Made by a program: the position numbers and the translations under genes. This document shows positions 35,601-47,631 of a DNA stretch of 64,000 bases, one piece after another. The notes below the pieces were generated by a model. The model did not search any database. It was not told where the DNA came from and saw only the letters and a list, made by a program, of their open reading frames with translations. Position 1 is the stretch's first letter, and each line of letters begins with the position of its first letter. Source of the DNA: Amanita rubescens (Eukaryota; Basidiomycota; Agaricomycetes; Agaricales; Amanitaceae); the NCBI GenBank assembly GCA_015039365.1, contig WION01000038.1, positions 186,001 through 250,000 of the forward strand. Direction: 5' to 3'.

Positions 35601-37153
35601 AGATGCATGAGGGGATGATGAGACGAAGCGCACGCAAGCCTGCTTATCGAGCATTTCCCGCGGCAACAGAGCATTAGACATGTAAACGACAAAGTGCTTG
35701 TTCCATTGCTTTGAGATGTTGCCCGACACATCATCCATAAAGATGATGAGTGGAACGGCAAAAACCATCCTTCCTCGTGCTTTTACGCGAAGCGGATTGG
35801 GCATTGCGGCTTCGTACTGTGTTGATTCGACTATCAGAAAGGAGGGGTTGAGGCTCGGAATACAATGTGCAATTCACATAGACTTGCCATGAAATTGTAG
35901 CATACCCAAATCATCACACAAATCTTCGAACGTACTTGTGAATTTGGATGTTGGTGCGATAGTTTTGCGTTCGTCAACCTCGAATTTACCCTGCTGACGA
36001 TCAATAAGTTCCAAAAGGACAGATCAAGCATTACTCACATTTGCAAAGTGAACAACATTACCCAGCGCTAACAACTCGTTCGATGAACCGGCCATCGGAT
36101 TTGCTTCCATTCGTGGTGATTCAAAATAGAGTTGTGGGATGAAATACGTGCCAGTTGATAATTTCAGCATCTCGTGAAGGAAGTAAAGTTTATCCTTCAC
36201 TTGGACTGCTGGTGGTCGTACTTTGGCTGGTGCATCTAACAACATCCTCTGACCATTGAACACCTGCGACATTCCCTTATCACCATCAACCGGATAATCC
36301 TGCATAGCAAACCGCGTCACAGGATTGGAGAAATCCTAAACAAATGTAATAAGAGTATGTTCACTACGAAAGATGAAAGAAATACCTTTGCGATGGCCGA
36401 ACCAATGTCGTTCATGTAAAAAATGTTCCCAGCCGCTGAGGCGAGTCTCATTGTTGGGTTACCGAGATGGTTGTCTACTAATTCCCTTGCTTTCTCCAGC
36501 TGATGAAGACTGGGCACGTCTCGTGCTCCCATTTACTTGGCCCAATCAAGGACTGCCGATTTTTGCGGTTCTGAAAAGCGAAGCCGCGGAGAACTGAATA
36601 ACACATCTGTATAGAACAACTATAATAGTCCAGTATTAATTTCGTAAATAACATGAAATCTTGAACGTACGGCCATCGATTGCCAAGGGTAGAACGGATG
36701 ATCAGGCTTTGGCATTTTTGACGCCGTCATTGGTGGTTGGTTCGCAAGGTCGCAATCTGTTTCAACAAATGATTAAGCTATCAGGAAAGTAGCCGTCAAT
36801 CTTACCAGCTTCTTGAGCTGAAAACGGTGTTGCAGCAGAGTCGTCAGGCACATCGTCCCTTGCAGCTCCTTCTTCCAATGTGTGTACCTGGGGCAAACAG
36901 ATCTCAAAGAGCCTGTCACCTCGAGCTAAAGCATCCAACAGTTCACTGTAATAATCGCGTGGTGCTGTAGAGGAGCGGGGGCATGAGGCATCGGCAACAT
37001 CAATATCATGCACTGAGCCGTCGGTCCCTATGTGTTCCTCCGCTGCCCCCTCATTTACATTAGGTGTCTCCACGTCTGACCCAACATCTGCGATAACTAC
37101 AGACTCATTGCTGACATCCACAAAGGTTTGACACGGGACGATTCTGCTGGCCG
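32636..37153 (-). CDS. Transposase of DNA transposon A (main part, 5' end displaced)
   Basis: Multi-exon minus-strand gene. Pieces in order: acidic N-terminal exon (~37153-36800); PKPDHPFYPW; LHQLEKARELV..HLGNPTMRLASAAGNIFY; KDKLYFLHEMLKLSTGTYFIPQLYF; VPLIIFMDDVSGNISKQWNKHF..., MQAEMCSQGG and NHFCRTCIVGG (35301-35804); an acidic spacer; TEILHTILLGIVKYWWGQSV; PKFHFLVHLPMYIRRFGPAI and NRKAPSRDTCNWFAKHDAIKHI (33788-34957); and a Gln/Pro-rich tail with three imperfect repeats of PVTFSHPHMSQQITYAE ending at 32636. This is the pattern of basidiomycete CACTA/Plavaka-like or KDZ-related transposases; the exact clade is uncertain. Its first exon lies inverted at 39968-40236, separated by a MITE insertion and an inversion. 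Confidence 0.6.
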
Positions 37154-37161
37154 CGCGTAAA

Positions 37162-38010
37162 TAGTGTTTTAAAGTCCGGTTTGGTCCGGTCTTTTTCCTA
37201 TTTTGGAAAAGACCGGACTGTGACCGGTTGTGACACTCCTATTATTTTTCGCAACCGAAACCGAAACTGGATGCAACCGGTTGGCTCCGGTTGCACCCCC
37301 GGTTGCCTGCAGTTGCAACCGGTTTTTGATGAACCGGTTGCCAACTGATCCAAGACCGGTCACAACCGGTGTAGCACAGCGTCATCCAAGTCTCTATCGA
37401 TGCATCCACCCCACCAACACCTCACATCATTCCATTTAGCCACAGATCCATCCAGTCATACACCCATGCACCCATCTAACACGTTAAAATTACACTGTGA
37501 CCCTTAGAATATGTTGTTGTAACCCGTAGAATAATTTAATGTAATTTTCGTGACATATGTTCAATGTCATCCAAGTGTCAATTTATGCATCCACCCATCC
37601 AAGCAGTTCAATCCCCCTTATTAACGTAGTAATCAGACACACACCTACCCATCCACCTATCCAGCCCATAATATCCACCTCATAATATTAAAAATGACAT
37701 ATTTGATACCTACAACATAAATTCATTCAAATTCTGACATTAACCATAACCCTGGATTAGGGTCAATTAGGGGCGACATCCGATTGCCTGCCGACCAATC
37801 CACCCCTAGAACCCTCTTACCGGTTGCCTATAAAAGACCGGTTGCAACCGGTCTTCAACCGGTTTCCTAAAATGGCAGGTATGAGGCAACCGAGACCAAA
37901 ACCAGTCTCAATTGAAGGCAACCGCAACTGCGGTTCGGTTGCAACCGAGCATCGGTCCGGTCCGGTTGCCGGTTTTTTTTCCGGTCTGGCAACCGGACTT
38001 TTAAACACTA
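37162..38010. mobile_element. MITE-like TIR element, full copy
   Basis: An 849-bp element with terminal inverted repeats TAGTGTTTWAAAGTCCGGTT at both ends, an interior packed with CCGGTTGCAACCGG-type motifs, and no coding capacity. The right end (as TAG on the minus strand) supplies the stop codon of the WW-domain fragment. The flank at 37154-37161 is CGCGTAAA, whose reverse complement TTTACGCG stands next to the second copy at 40229-40236. Confidence 0.85.
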
Positions 38011-38595
38011 CTCGGAAGCGGAGTCCAGATCATCTGATTCGCCCTCAAACATTCGGATCAAGAGTCGACGTTTCAAATCCTCCGGAGTTTTTTGCATAAT
38101 TTCGGCAAAACTATCTTCAAAGATGTGACTTCGCCTGACTTTGACCCGACATAGGCCGCCTTCCTGTGCGCGCATAACAGGTTGGCTTCTGAAATAAATG
38201 CGTTTCCTGAAAAATTGCCACGTAAAGTCGTGAAGACGACTCTGCAATGAAAGACGAGGATCGTCCCAAGTCGTTATTTTTGCAATATGGTCGACGAAGT
38301 AAACTTTCCCTTGTGAATTGACGTGCATTTCCCAGCCTGGGGGTAAATGGCCGGGCTCGGCAGCGCTTTCAAGCACGTTTGGGAGTGGCTTCAAGGACTG
38401 AGGGTTGGACCAGTGTGTGGTGCGAGTGTTGTGATCAACGTAGTAGCGTTGACCTGTTGGGGTGAATCGCTCCTCCCAACCCCTTGGAATGTTTTCATTG
38501 TCAGTCACAGTATCCGCCACTTGACATTGCATCAGAAGTTGGTTGTGAGAGAGAGAGAGAGAGAAGAAAGCAGTGACTATATTTAGTAGCATCAT
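38008..38595 (-). pseudogene. WW-HECT (Rsp5/NEDD4-type) gene fragment truncated by a MITE
   Basis: A 195-aa frame. Two WW domains are clear: IPRGWEERFTPTGQRYYVDHNTRTTHW (about residues 36-62) and LPPGWEMHVNSQGKVYFVDH..TTWDDPR (about 84-112). The start of a HECT domain follows: VKVRRSHIFEDSFAEIMQKTPEDLKRRLLIRMFEGE. The frame then ends after SASE at a TAG that is the terminal triplet of the element at 37162-38010. The rest of the HECT domain, including the catalytic cysteine, is missing, so ligase activity is not expected. It lies inside the block that appears inverted, so its original neighbour was probably the MITE copy now at 40237. Confidence 0.75.
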
Positions 38596-38599
38596 AACT

Positions 38600-39100
38600 A
38601 CATATATTGGGCCGATTCGGCTACACCGCTAGGAAAGGAAATTGTGTCACAAACGTTGGTGACGAGATGTTGGCAAATTGTTGGGCAAACATACAAACAG
38701 CATGTTAGATATGTAAAATGTATCAATTTTTCAAACATGTGATCAATGTATGGCTTCATTTGTTGTCGCCACATTCGACTTCAAATGTTGATCAAACGTG
38801 GACCCGATATTATGCGTATGTTGTTCCGACGATCACCAATCATTTCCGGTCAACGTCTGTGACACATACCAAAATAGATGTCACCCACAGGTCTTGGAAC
38901 GACGTTGACCTGACATTGACCTGACATTGACCCAACGTTGGCCCAACGTTGGCCTGATGTTGGCCAAACATCTGACCCTGGAGACTAATCATGATGCCCT
39001 CCATGACAATATTTGTGCGACGTCACAAAGAGTATTAATGACATTGCCCAGCTTGAACTATTACAACAACAAAGATATTTCTATGACAATTGTTACACAT
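38600..39100. mobile_element. Terminal region of DNA transposon A (other end, inverted)
   Basis: Non-coding. It contains runs of gttggccc/ttgacctgacattgacc repeats and gttgggcaaacatac, resembling the left terminal region at 30285-30830. It fits the outer end of transposon A, now inverted with the 38011-40236 block. Confidence 0.4.
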
Positions 39101-39108
39101 ACACCTTA

Positions 39109-39922
39109 TCATAAGAGAATAGATGGGTAAAAAAGGGATGTGTGTTGGCAGAACAATGACCATATTTTGTCCAAGAAAGCAAGAAGGCAATCGTCGCGAA
39201 TATCATTTTGATGGCACCATCCCGCTCTACCGCCGCTTTCAAGCCATTGTTGGAAGAATCGAGTGTCGGCACCAATGGTAGTGTCCCAACTAGGCCAGAC
39301 GCCGTCTGGAAATGATGGATAAGCCGCTATAAAAGCCATCCAGAACGCTTCGACACCCCAACCCCATTCCTGGTATCGAGGGGAACGAACGGTGTCCACT
39401 AGCCACATTGAAATTTGATTGACAAGTATCGCCCATGATGCGGTATCACGGTGGTTGAAAGTAGAAGGGAGAGGGAGGAAAGTTATCGGTACATCTTGCA
39501 TAGGCGATGATTCGTGTGGATGCTCCGACTTTTTGAAGATGTTAGTAGAATGTGTAGGAATGAGGACAGGACTTACCAAGTTCATATCACTGTCTCTATC
39601 AGAGTTAGTGCTGAAATCCGCCGAATCACTATCATCAACATCATCCGAGTCATCGTTATTAATGGGCCCGGCGCGCAACACGGGTGTCATATATCTTGCA
39701 TACTTCACGGGGATGCTTACAGTCACTTGAAACGGCTAGAAATGGTCAGTATTTGCTTTGCGCCAAACACATCTCCGTACTCACGATGTTATCTACTCTT
39801 AGCTCTGGTGGCAGGCTACCGTTAACTGATACAAAAATAACAAAGGGCTGGGGAGAGAGTGTGTCGTCCGATGGCTTCAACCTGTCTGTGTAAGTAATTG
39901 AGGCTGTACCAGTGCAGGCCAT
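39109..39922 (-). CDS. Hypothetical 238-254 aa protein of transposon A
   Basis: The model is complement(39109-39735, 39785-39922), starting at 39922 with MACTGTASITYTDRLK, 254 aa. An additional good intron (39529-39576, GTAAGT, CTAAC branch site, AAG end) is in frame and would shorten it to 238 aa. The C-terminal part is Trp-rich (ISMWLVDTVRSPRYQEWGWGVEAFW, VWPSWD). No family is recognised. It starts 45 bp from the transposase first exon on the other strand, so the two probably share a bidirectional promoter and the gene is likely transposon-encoded. Confidence 0.55.
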
Positions 39923-39967
39923 GGTGCGGGATGTTGAAAAGTTGGACGGTCGTGAGAACTTGATGTC

Positions 39968-40236
39968 ATGCCCAAGTCTCCCACTGGTTCAGGTGCGAAA
40001 TGTGATAATGTACTCATTCTTATGAATCATTCCTTCAGACGCACACATCCAACCTGGGGGCAATGGTTATTTCAAATGCCTTGTATGCCCCCCTCCAAAG
40101 AAAAGTCAGAGATGGTCCATCCACCCGGCCGATGTGCGAAAACATGTCCGATCAGAAAAGCATCAATATCAGGTAGAAAATCAGATGTTTCAACCCATCT
40201 GCATTACGGACGCACCCAAACGCCTACGTTTACGCG
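39968..40236 (+). CDS. First exons of transposon A transposase (C2H2 zinc finger), displaced
   Basis: ATG at 39968 (MPKSPTGSG), a probable intron ending at CTTCAG near 40037, then GGNGYFKCLVCPPP...RWSIHPADVRKHVRSEKH, a C-x2-C...H-x-H zinc finger typical of the N-terminus of such transposases. The reading frame stops at the insertion site of the MITE (40237). Joined across one copy of the TTTACGCG target duplication, the frame continues exactly into the 37153 exon of the minus-strand transposase gene. Hence these exons belong to that gene but now point the other way. Confidence 0.65.
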
Positions 40237-40583
40237 TAGTGTTTAAAAGTCCGGTTGCCAGACCGGAAAAAAACCGGCAACCGGACCGGACCGATGCTCG
40301 GTTGCAACCGAACCGCAGTTGCGGTTGCCTTCAATTGAGACTGGTTTTGGTCTCGGTTGCCTCATACCTGCCATTTTAGGAAACCGGTTGAAGACCGGTT
40401 GCAACCGGTCTTTTATGGCAACCGGTAAGAGGGTTCTAGGGGTGGATTGGTTGGCGGGCAATCGGATGTCGCCCCTAATTGACCCTAATCCAGGGTTATG
40501 GTTAATGTCAGAATTTGAATGAATTTATGTTGTAGGTATCAAATATGTCATTTTTAATATTATGAGGTGGATATTATGGGCTG
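40237..40583. mobile_element. MITE-like TIR element, partial inverted copy
   Basis: Nearly the exact reverse complement of the right-hand ~350 bp of the element at 37162-38010. It starts with the same terminal TAGTGTTTAAAAGTCCGG and stops abruptly at 40583, where an LTR begins. Confidence 0.85.
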
Positions 40584-40971
40584 TGTTAAATATAGAATTA
40601 TATTTATAGAATGATTAACTATTGATTAACTACAATCAATATTACTCATATCGCTCGCGTCATCCTTTATGTATGACATAGAGATGACATCATAATGACA
40701 TCATGATAGACTCATGATCACACCTTATGGTGTACTTAGCATGCCATATCTTCTCATCTATACTATACGCTTACACATATGTAGACACATATTTGTTCTC
40801 TCTTAGTATATAAACCTGTCCTATATCGTAGAATAGGACAATCCATTCTCTTCCTCTTACTATCACTACTACGCCGAAGGGTAGTGCTAAGATCATACTA
40901 TCGCAATAGGTAAGCTATTGCACCTGCTCATGCTGTGGACACGCTCTCGCGTAGACCTGTCTTCTTCGTCA
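40584..40971 (+). mobile_element. Copia-type LTR
   Basis: Starts TGTTAAATATAG exactly where similarity to the MITE stops, contains a TATATAAAC box (~40817), and ends CTTCGTCA. It is followed at once by GGTTATGGGCCCCG, which resembles a primer-binding site complementary to the anticodon arm of initiator tRNA-Met, as used by copia-group elements with half-tRNA primers. Only ~70 bp of internal sequence remains before another element begins at ~41045. Confidence 0.55.
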
Positions 40972-41479
40972 GGTTATGGGCCCCGCCGTCGATATTGCCA
41001 GGACCCACATCGCCGCTCGCTTGCTCGTCATCCGGAGCACTTAGCACTGAGCCACCTAAGAATCTCGGATTACGAGGATTACGAGTAATCAGCTCGGAAT
41101 CCGAGCTGATTACTAGTAGCAAAAGAAATGGCAGACGACTCACCAAAACATGAACTTGTATTCCGAGCTCACTCCGAGCTCAGTCCGAGTAGAATCCGAG
41201 TTGAGCTTGGAATATAGTAGGATTGTCTCTGCTCGGACTGAGCTCGGAATCCGAGCTCAGTCCGAGTGTTCCATATAGAGTCCTACTGCTAGCAGGCCCC
41301 CGGAATATTGGTACAAATGTTAGGGACGGAATTCGGACAGAAATTGTCGGATTCCGGCCGTTAGGCCGGGGACAAAATGGGCAAATACGGACAGCCAACG
41401 GTGATTTTGGCCCAGAATGCTGGGTCAGGCCATTCGGACACGGCACTTGGTATGACACGCATGCTAGGTCAAAGTTCGG

Positions 41480-41575
41480 ACATGTTAGCCAAGTTCTATA
41501 GTTCAACTGGTACATTGCTACAGTCTGTAATCCAGGGATGGAAGGTTCTGAGTTCGAGTCCTGCACAAGCATTGT
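41480..41575 (+). other. tRNA-like sequence followed by T-runs
   Basis: TAGTTCAACTGG (A-box-like) and AGTTCGAGTCC (B-box-like) are spaced as in a tRNA gene and followed by two runs of T, the RNA polymerase III terminator. The stems do not pair well, so it is probably a SINE head or decayed tRNA rather than a functional tRNA gene. Confidence 0.35.
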
Positions 41576-41847
41576 TTTTTTTTTGGTATTTTTTTTGCAA
41601 GTGATTGGCCAGACACATTTCTTGCGAACAGCGGATGCTTGAATTGAAGTACAAGAGTGTAAATCTATGATCCTGAAAGTTATATAGATGTAGACATGTC
41701 ATATATTACTTCAAAGAATAAATTTCAAATAGATTACACGAGACATATTACTACTGCTGATATTGTGATCGTAGCGGCAACGACAGTTTTTGCTCCATCT
41801 GTGCCAGGCTACCCTCTTCTTCCTCGAGATACCCATTCCATCATACT

Positions 41848-44800
41848 ATGGACAGCAACAAAACCATCATTGACCTCGCCACCACTGTCAAGTTCAAGGA
41901 ATCAGAGTGGATCGGATGTGGGAAGGTCTATGACGACAAAATACCTGTAAATGTCGAGGAAGCTAAGGATCGCGCTTTTGATATACCAATGGCATACCAA
42001 TATGTCTTACCTTCACCAGAGATACCGGTTGCCCAATTCGTGGATATCCAGCTCCCCGCACTTTCATCCCAGTTCATCATGACAAAGGTCAACGCATGGT
42101 TCAGCAAAGAACCTGCTGATCCCGGGCCAAACATCTCATTGCTTTGTTCACGCCCGATCCCCAAGCGCGAGTTCGTATTCCAGCTTGGAAATCATGCTGG
42201 TCAGGCATGGCTGGATGGCATGGCGTCGCTTGTCGATCCTCGCTATGATGATGCTGTACGCTGGCCGCTTTGGGTTCTAACATTCTGGAAAAGGATGTTA
42301 TACATATCACGAGCCAGAGAAACCTGGAAGAAAAGTCAGAAATGGCTCACACGTGAGAAGAGAAGATATCAAACCGATCCGATAACACGGGGAGTCCTGG
42401 ACGATGTAATATCTCGGCTTTCTTGTATTGGCTGGGATACAAAGCTATTCTCCAGGATATGTAGTACAAAGACTCTTGCAAATCTCCTTGGGGAGGAATG
42501 GTTGGACGATGACCACATGGATATGATGGTTGATGATCTGTCAAGTCGCATCACAAGAAATCCCAATCTGCAGAGATCCAAAGTAATGGTCGCACCCTCC
42601 CGCTTTGCGTATGAGATAGCCACAAATGGGACCCAAAATGTACACAGTCACAACGAGAGTCGATCGCTCCTTTCTCGCTACGAGGGTTTATTCAAGGAAA
42701 ATCAGCTGGAGAAACTTTACTTTCCGATCCATGTGAATGAGAATCATTGGATTGCAGGGTTTATTGACTTTACTGAGCAAAAAATCGGATACGGTAAGCA
42801 GCTACAGCCACTCTTGTATAATGAGATGTAAGCTGATGTAAAATCGCAAGGTGACTCACTGTCCTCGTCTCATTTCGCTCGACGTCCTACCGCTTTCATG
42901 AAAGGGGCACAGCGGTGGTTGTGGACACAGCTTCAGATCCGTGCTGAGGATGTTGGTGATGTCCTTCAGCATGGGAATCAAAATGATTCCTTCAATTGCG
43001 GCATTGTTGCAATCAATACAATTGCGCACGCCGTTCTTGACGCCGACCTATGGACTCCAGAAAAGGCAGTGCGGGAACGTGCACAGTGGTTTCTGAAGCT
43101 GGCGCATACACTGCCACCGCAAACGATTACCGTACCTTGCGAAGAACCTCAGATTGAGGCCTCAATTACTCAGGCCCCTAAACGGAATAGGATGACCATT
43201 GCTGATTTGTTGAACTCCGATGAGAGCGACTCACCAATGGCGGACGATGACTTTCCGGATGCAAATGACTTGCGTGTCATCCTCACCGACTCTTCTGATA
43301 TGAATAGTTCATCGATGGTACCTATTGATGACTGTCAGTTGAGCGTTGGTGATGCTGATGGAGGAAGATGTGAGACCGACTCACTGATCACTCTTGATAA
43401 CGACTCCAATGACAACTGGATGGGCGCTAGCGACGTAGGAGAATATGTAACAACTAGCGTTTGCTTGGGGAAGAGGTCAGACCGAAGCAGTTCAGTGAAC
43501 TCATTTGATGCTGAAAGTGACGGCGAGATGACAAGTCGGAAGAGAGTTTTGAAGAAGCCGAAGGCGGGACAGGGCAAAAGCAAGTCATCTGTATGGGCGC
43601 GCAACAAACGGCAGGACTTGAGGGATGGGAGACTAGCTGTTGACCCTGTGAAGTCACAACAATGGATGGAACGAGTCCTCAATGACGATCGGCTTGCTGA
43701 GTTCAATCCCAAAGATCCCTGTCAAGTTCGGCACAGTGTCTGTGGTCGCTTCATTTCAGTCAAGCAACTTTACGACTTGACACGTTGGCGATCGCATCTG
43801 AAAAGCTGTAAGGCCAAGGGAAAGGCGGCCAGCACGATGTCACTAGTGTCATGGTTTTCACGCATGAGAAACCCGAAGGAAGAACAATCGAGTCAGAAAG
43901 ATGAAACAAGCCGCAAGTTGAAACTTACAAACATAAAACCAAGCACACACCCATGCCCTGGATTGTCAGAGAAAGATGACAAGCGCATTCCAAAGCTTTT
44001 GATGCGAACCGCCGTCAATGGTGGAGGAGGTAGAAGTATTACCAAGATTGCAGAAGAGCGCTTCGAGCGGTGCTTTAGACAACTGGAAGAGGAAGAGAAA
44101 GAGGAAGTCTGGGCCATACAGCGACATGGGCATACATGGCGAAATGACCATCAGAACCTGCGTGTTTATGCAAAAGAGTGCGGAAAGGAAGTTCCCAGGC
44201 TCGGCGGTGATTACGTCCATCCTTGCACGGCATGTCAAACGGTCTTGAAATCGCGTGCATTTACGAGAGCTCTGCACAAACCTATGCCACGGCCCGAGAA
44301 CCAGATTTACACGAACCTAAGATACAGAGACCGCGTGAAAGGTGAACTTTATGGCCGCCACATTGGTCTTAAAGATATCATTGAAACACAAGTACGTATA
44401 AGTTCCTCACGTTCCCTCCATACAATCTCATCTTTTTTCACATAAGAATGCAAAAGAAACTCCCGGCGTGAAATTCGCACTTGGTGTGCTGTCCGGGAAG
44501 CATACCAATAAGTTATTCAGTGGCCTAATGCAGGCAGTCCTCGCAAAGGATGACCGAGAGGATCGCGGCGTAGGCATGCAGAACTTCAGATATGCCCCAG
44601 CATGGGAGGAACTCTGCCACATAATACGGATTCATAGTCCTCGCGCATATCGAGTACTCAAAGGATTTCTCCCCATGCCTAATGAACGTACATTTCGCAT
44701 GAAGGAATCTCGTCAACCCCGGTTTCCTATGGAGATCTGTGACCGAACATTTGATTTGGCGGCAGAGCATGTGAACGCTCTGGGTTATAAGGGACCGACT

Positions 44801-47631
44801 GGCCTCAGCAGTGATGAGACGAAACTATTTGCGACGTACCGTCTATTCTGGGATGGATCCCAAAAAGCTTATTATATTGTTGGAGGCGTCAATGGCCCGC
44901 TCAAGGTACTGGATGCGGAACAAGTTGATGACGCTCTGAAGAAAGCAAATAGCCGTAAGGCCGAAAAGGTTCGAATCTCACCGCTTAGAAGATTGCAACC
45001 CGTCATACTTACAGTAGCCACATTCCTATAGGTCCGCATATGGTGTCTTACCATTCCATTTCCCAAGATGACACCATGTGTAGTCGCAGCACTCCCAATG
45101 CCAAGTGATTCAAAAGCCGAAGAAGTTGCCGAGCTTTCGAAACAAATAATTTTTGGACTCATAGAACGGGGAATACAAGTTATTTCGTATGCATGCGATG
45201 GGACGGAGACTGAGCGTGCCGTTCAGCGACAACTCATTGCCAAATGGGCTGGACGAGTAGACGATTATACCATTAAAATCGCTTCAACCCAATCCAAAAT
45301 TCAGATAAACATACCAATCTTCAAGGGAATTCCAATATGTATGGTTCAAGATTCAAAACATGCCCTCAAGACTTTTTGCAACAATTTGTTCTCTGGAGCG
45401 CGCCTTCTGGTGCTGGGAAACTACGTCGCTATGTACTCCCACATTCGACAGCTGGCATTTGAAGAGAATAGTCCTCTATATCTGCGAGATGTGGAGAAGC
45501 TTGATCGGCAAGACGATAACGCAGCCACGCGCCTGTTCTCGGCGGATACTCTGAAATACATCTGTGATAATCATCCAGATTATCGAGGAGAGATTGTATA
45601 CCTGTTCATCTTCGGTGAACTCATAGATGCTTACCAGAACCGATCCATATCTCATCTTGAACGTATCAAGTTGGTCCTCCGGGCGCGTTGTTTCCTCGAT
45701 CTTTGGCGCATGTTTTTGGATGTGGTGGGATACTCGGAACGGCAATACTGTTTGTCTCGCGAAGCCTTGGACATCTGCAATTATATAATTGATGGATTCA
45801 TTGGCTTGATATATGTCCACCGTGACTACATCGACGGCAATTATCCTTTTCTCCCTTGGTTACACTCCAGCGAAGCTTGCGAACACATCTTTGGTGAAGC
45901 GCGTCAAATAATCAAGGATTTCACATACCTGGACTTCATTTATATGATACCTAAGCTCTGAGTCACGATACGTCATGCGATTCTTCATATGACCATGTCA
46001 AACCCAAAGGCACGGGCCAGCGGATACGCACACACCTACTTCGACACTTTGGGCCTCAATCTGATCAATCTTGCCAAATACCCGTCAAATGATGAGATCA
46101 ACGAGGTAGCTGAACAAGCAGCAGGAGAAGCCAATACCCTCTTGGGGATGCTTGGTCTGTCTCCGCATCGCTTAAGAAGGTTGAAAGAAAAAGTGGCAGT
46201 GCCGCGTCTGAATTGGGACCACAATGATGATGCTCGATTCGACGAAGATGCATCCGTTTACTATGAGACTATAGAAAACCAAGAGTTTGCTTTACTACAA
46301 GGGCATCTGGAATCCGAGAATATGTCATCAGAGTTTCGCACCCAAAGGCAAGAAAATGAACTCAATGACCTCGCGTGCGCTACCTTTGCATTGATGATTG
46401 ACGACCACCACAAACTGTAAGTTCTTGATTAGTACAGTCCAGCCTCCATGTTACAGTGCTTATTCGTGTCTACCAGTCATTCAATACCCGATATCGATGA
46501 CGAAGCATACAATGAGATTGTAGGGGAGGATTACGCAGAACTTCACTCAAGCCTCGATGGACTCGATTCGTCTCTCGGCCGAGTCGGCCCGAAGAAGTTC
46601 AATGAAGGGCTTGGACCCGGATTCGGGGTTGGGATAGACCTTAACTCCTCGGCGTTTGAAATAAATTACAACGTACTCATTGAAATACGCATGCGAAACC
46701 AGACAAGACAGGCCGCAACCGGTGTTAGAACAAAGACTTCCAACCAGCTTCAAGATTCAACACAACCAACTGCTGCGAATGACGGTGAAAATGATGACCC
46801 AAAAGCTGTGAGAAGGAGCGTCTTGAAGAACATTGCTCAGCGGTGGCGGGAGGTTATACAAGAGCAGAAAGACGTTGCTGTCGGGACAGGATTGGAACGC
46901 GGTGCACGATGGAAGACATCGGCGAAAGGTGCAAAGGGCATGGACGACACAGATACATCGAGTGGAAATGCAGCAAATGCAGCCGCAGTTGCGAGCACAA
47001 CTGCAGGAACGGTAAGCCTGTTACATCATAGTTATTATGTGAGCGCTCAACTTCAATGACCCTAGGCTGCTACAAAGCGGGCTAAGATCTTCAGAGATGA
47101 ACACGTTCCTCGCGCTGACCTCCTCGCACACGCGGGGGTCAGTAAAGTTCGTCAGCTGGTCGAATACGACTTCGTTATTATCTTGGTGGATAATGGTCTA
47201 TTGTTGGGTCAAGGTAGGCAGTTCTTCACGTCAAATTGCTTTCCACAAGACTACAACAGTCTCCCAACTTAGTCCTAGGAATGTATGAAAAGACGGGTGG
47301 AAAAAACGGAAGACATCAAGCCGTTACGCACACGAGCAATATCAGCGCGCTGTCATATTTGGCGCTTCAAGTATATGAAGAGGATCGTTTCCGTACCTTC
47401 ACAGCAGTACCCACATCTACTGCTCAACTCCAAACATTCCAATTCATGCTTCTACTGCCCAATCATGTTCTCGTTGTGCTGCAAAATGTGAACATCTCTG
47501 ACAATTCCGGGGTAAAACTAACACAGGGGGAGTGGGAGTTGTATCAAGAGCTTTTCTGCGGTCTGGATCAACTTTCCAACGCAATGGCAGGCTTCAGAAG
47601 GAGAGAAATGAAGAAAAAATTGGTATATTAG
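41848..47631 (+). CDS. Ulp1-like protease plus transposase of DNA transposon B
   Basis: Exons are 41848-42793, 42851-44391, 44447-44968, 45032-46416 or so, ~46480-47011, and further exons to 47631; the phases checked agree. The N-terminal half is a C48 (Ulp1/SENP) cysteine protease: HWIAGFIDF (His), YGDSL (Asp) across the first intron, then NQNDSFNCG (Gln and catalytic Cys). A low-complexity acidic linker and a Cys-rich zinc-binding region (CxxH-like around 43720-43810, then HPCTACQ) follow. The C-terminal part is a transposase-like domain (GIQVISYACDGTETERAVQ, GIPICMVQDSKHALKTF, SSEACEHIFGEARQIIKDF). This combination is known from fungal KDZ-like elements. An in-frame TGA at 45959-45961 interrupts the conserved part, after which the same frame continues (AILHMTMSNPKARASGYAHTYF). 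This copy is probably inactive. Confidence 0.7.
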
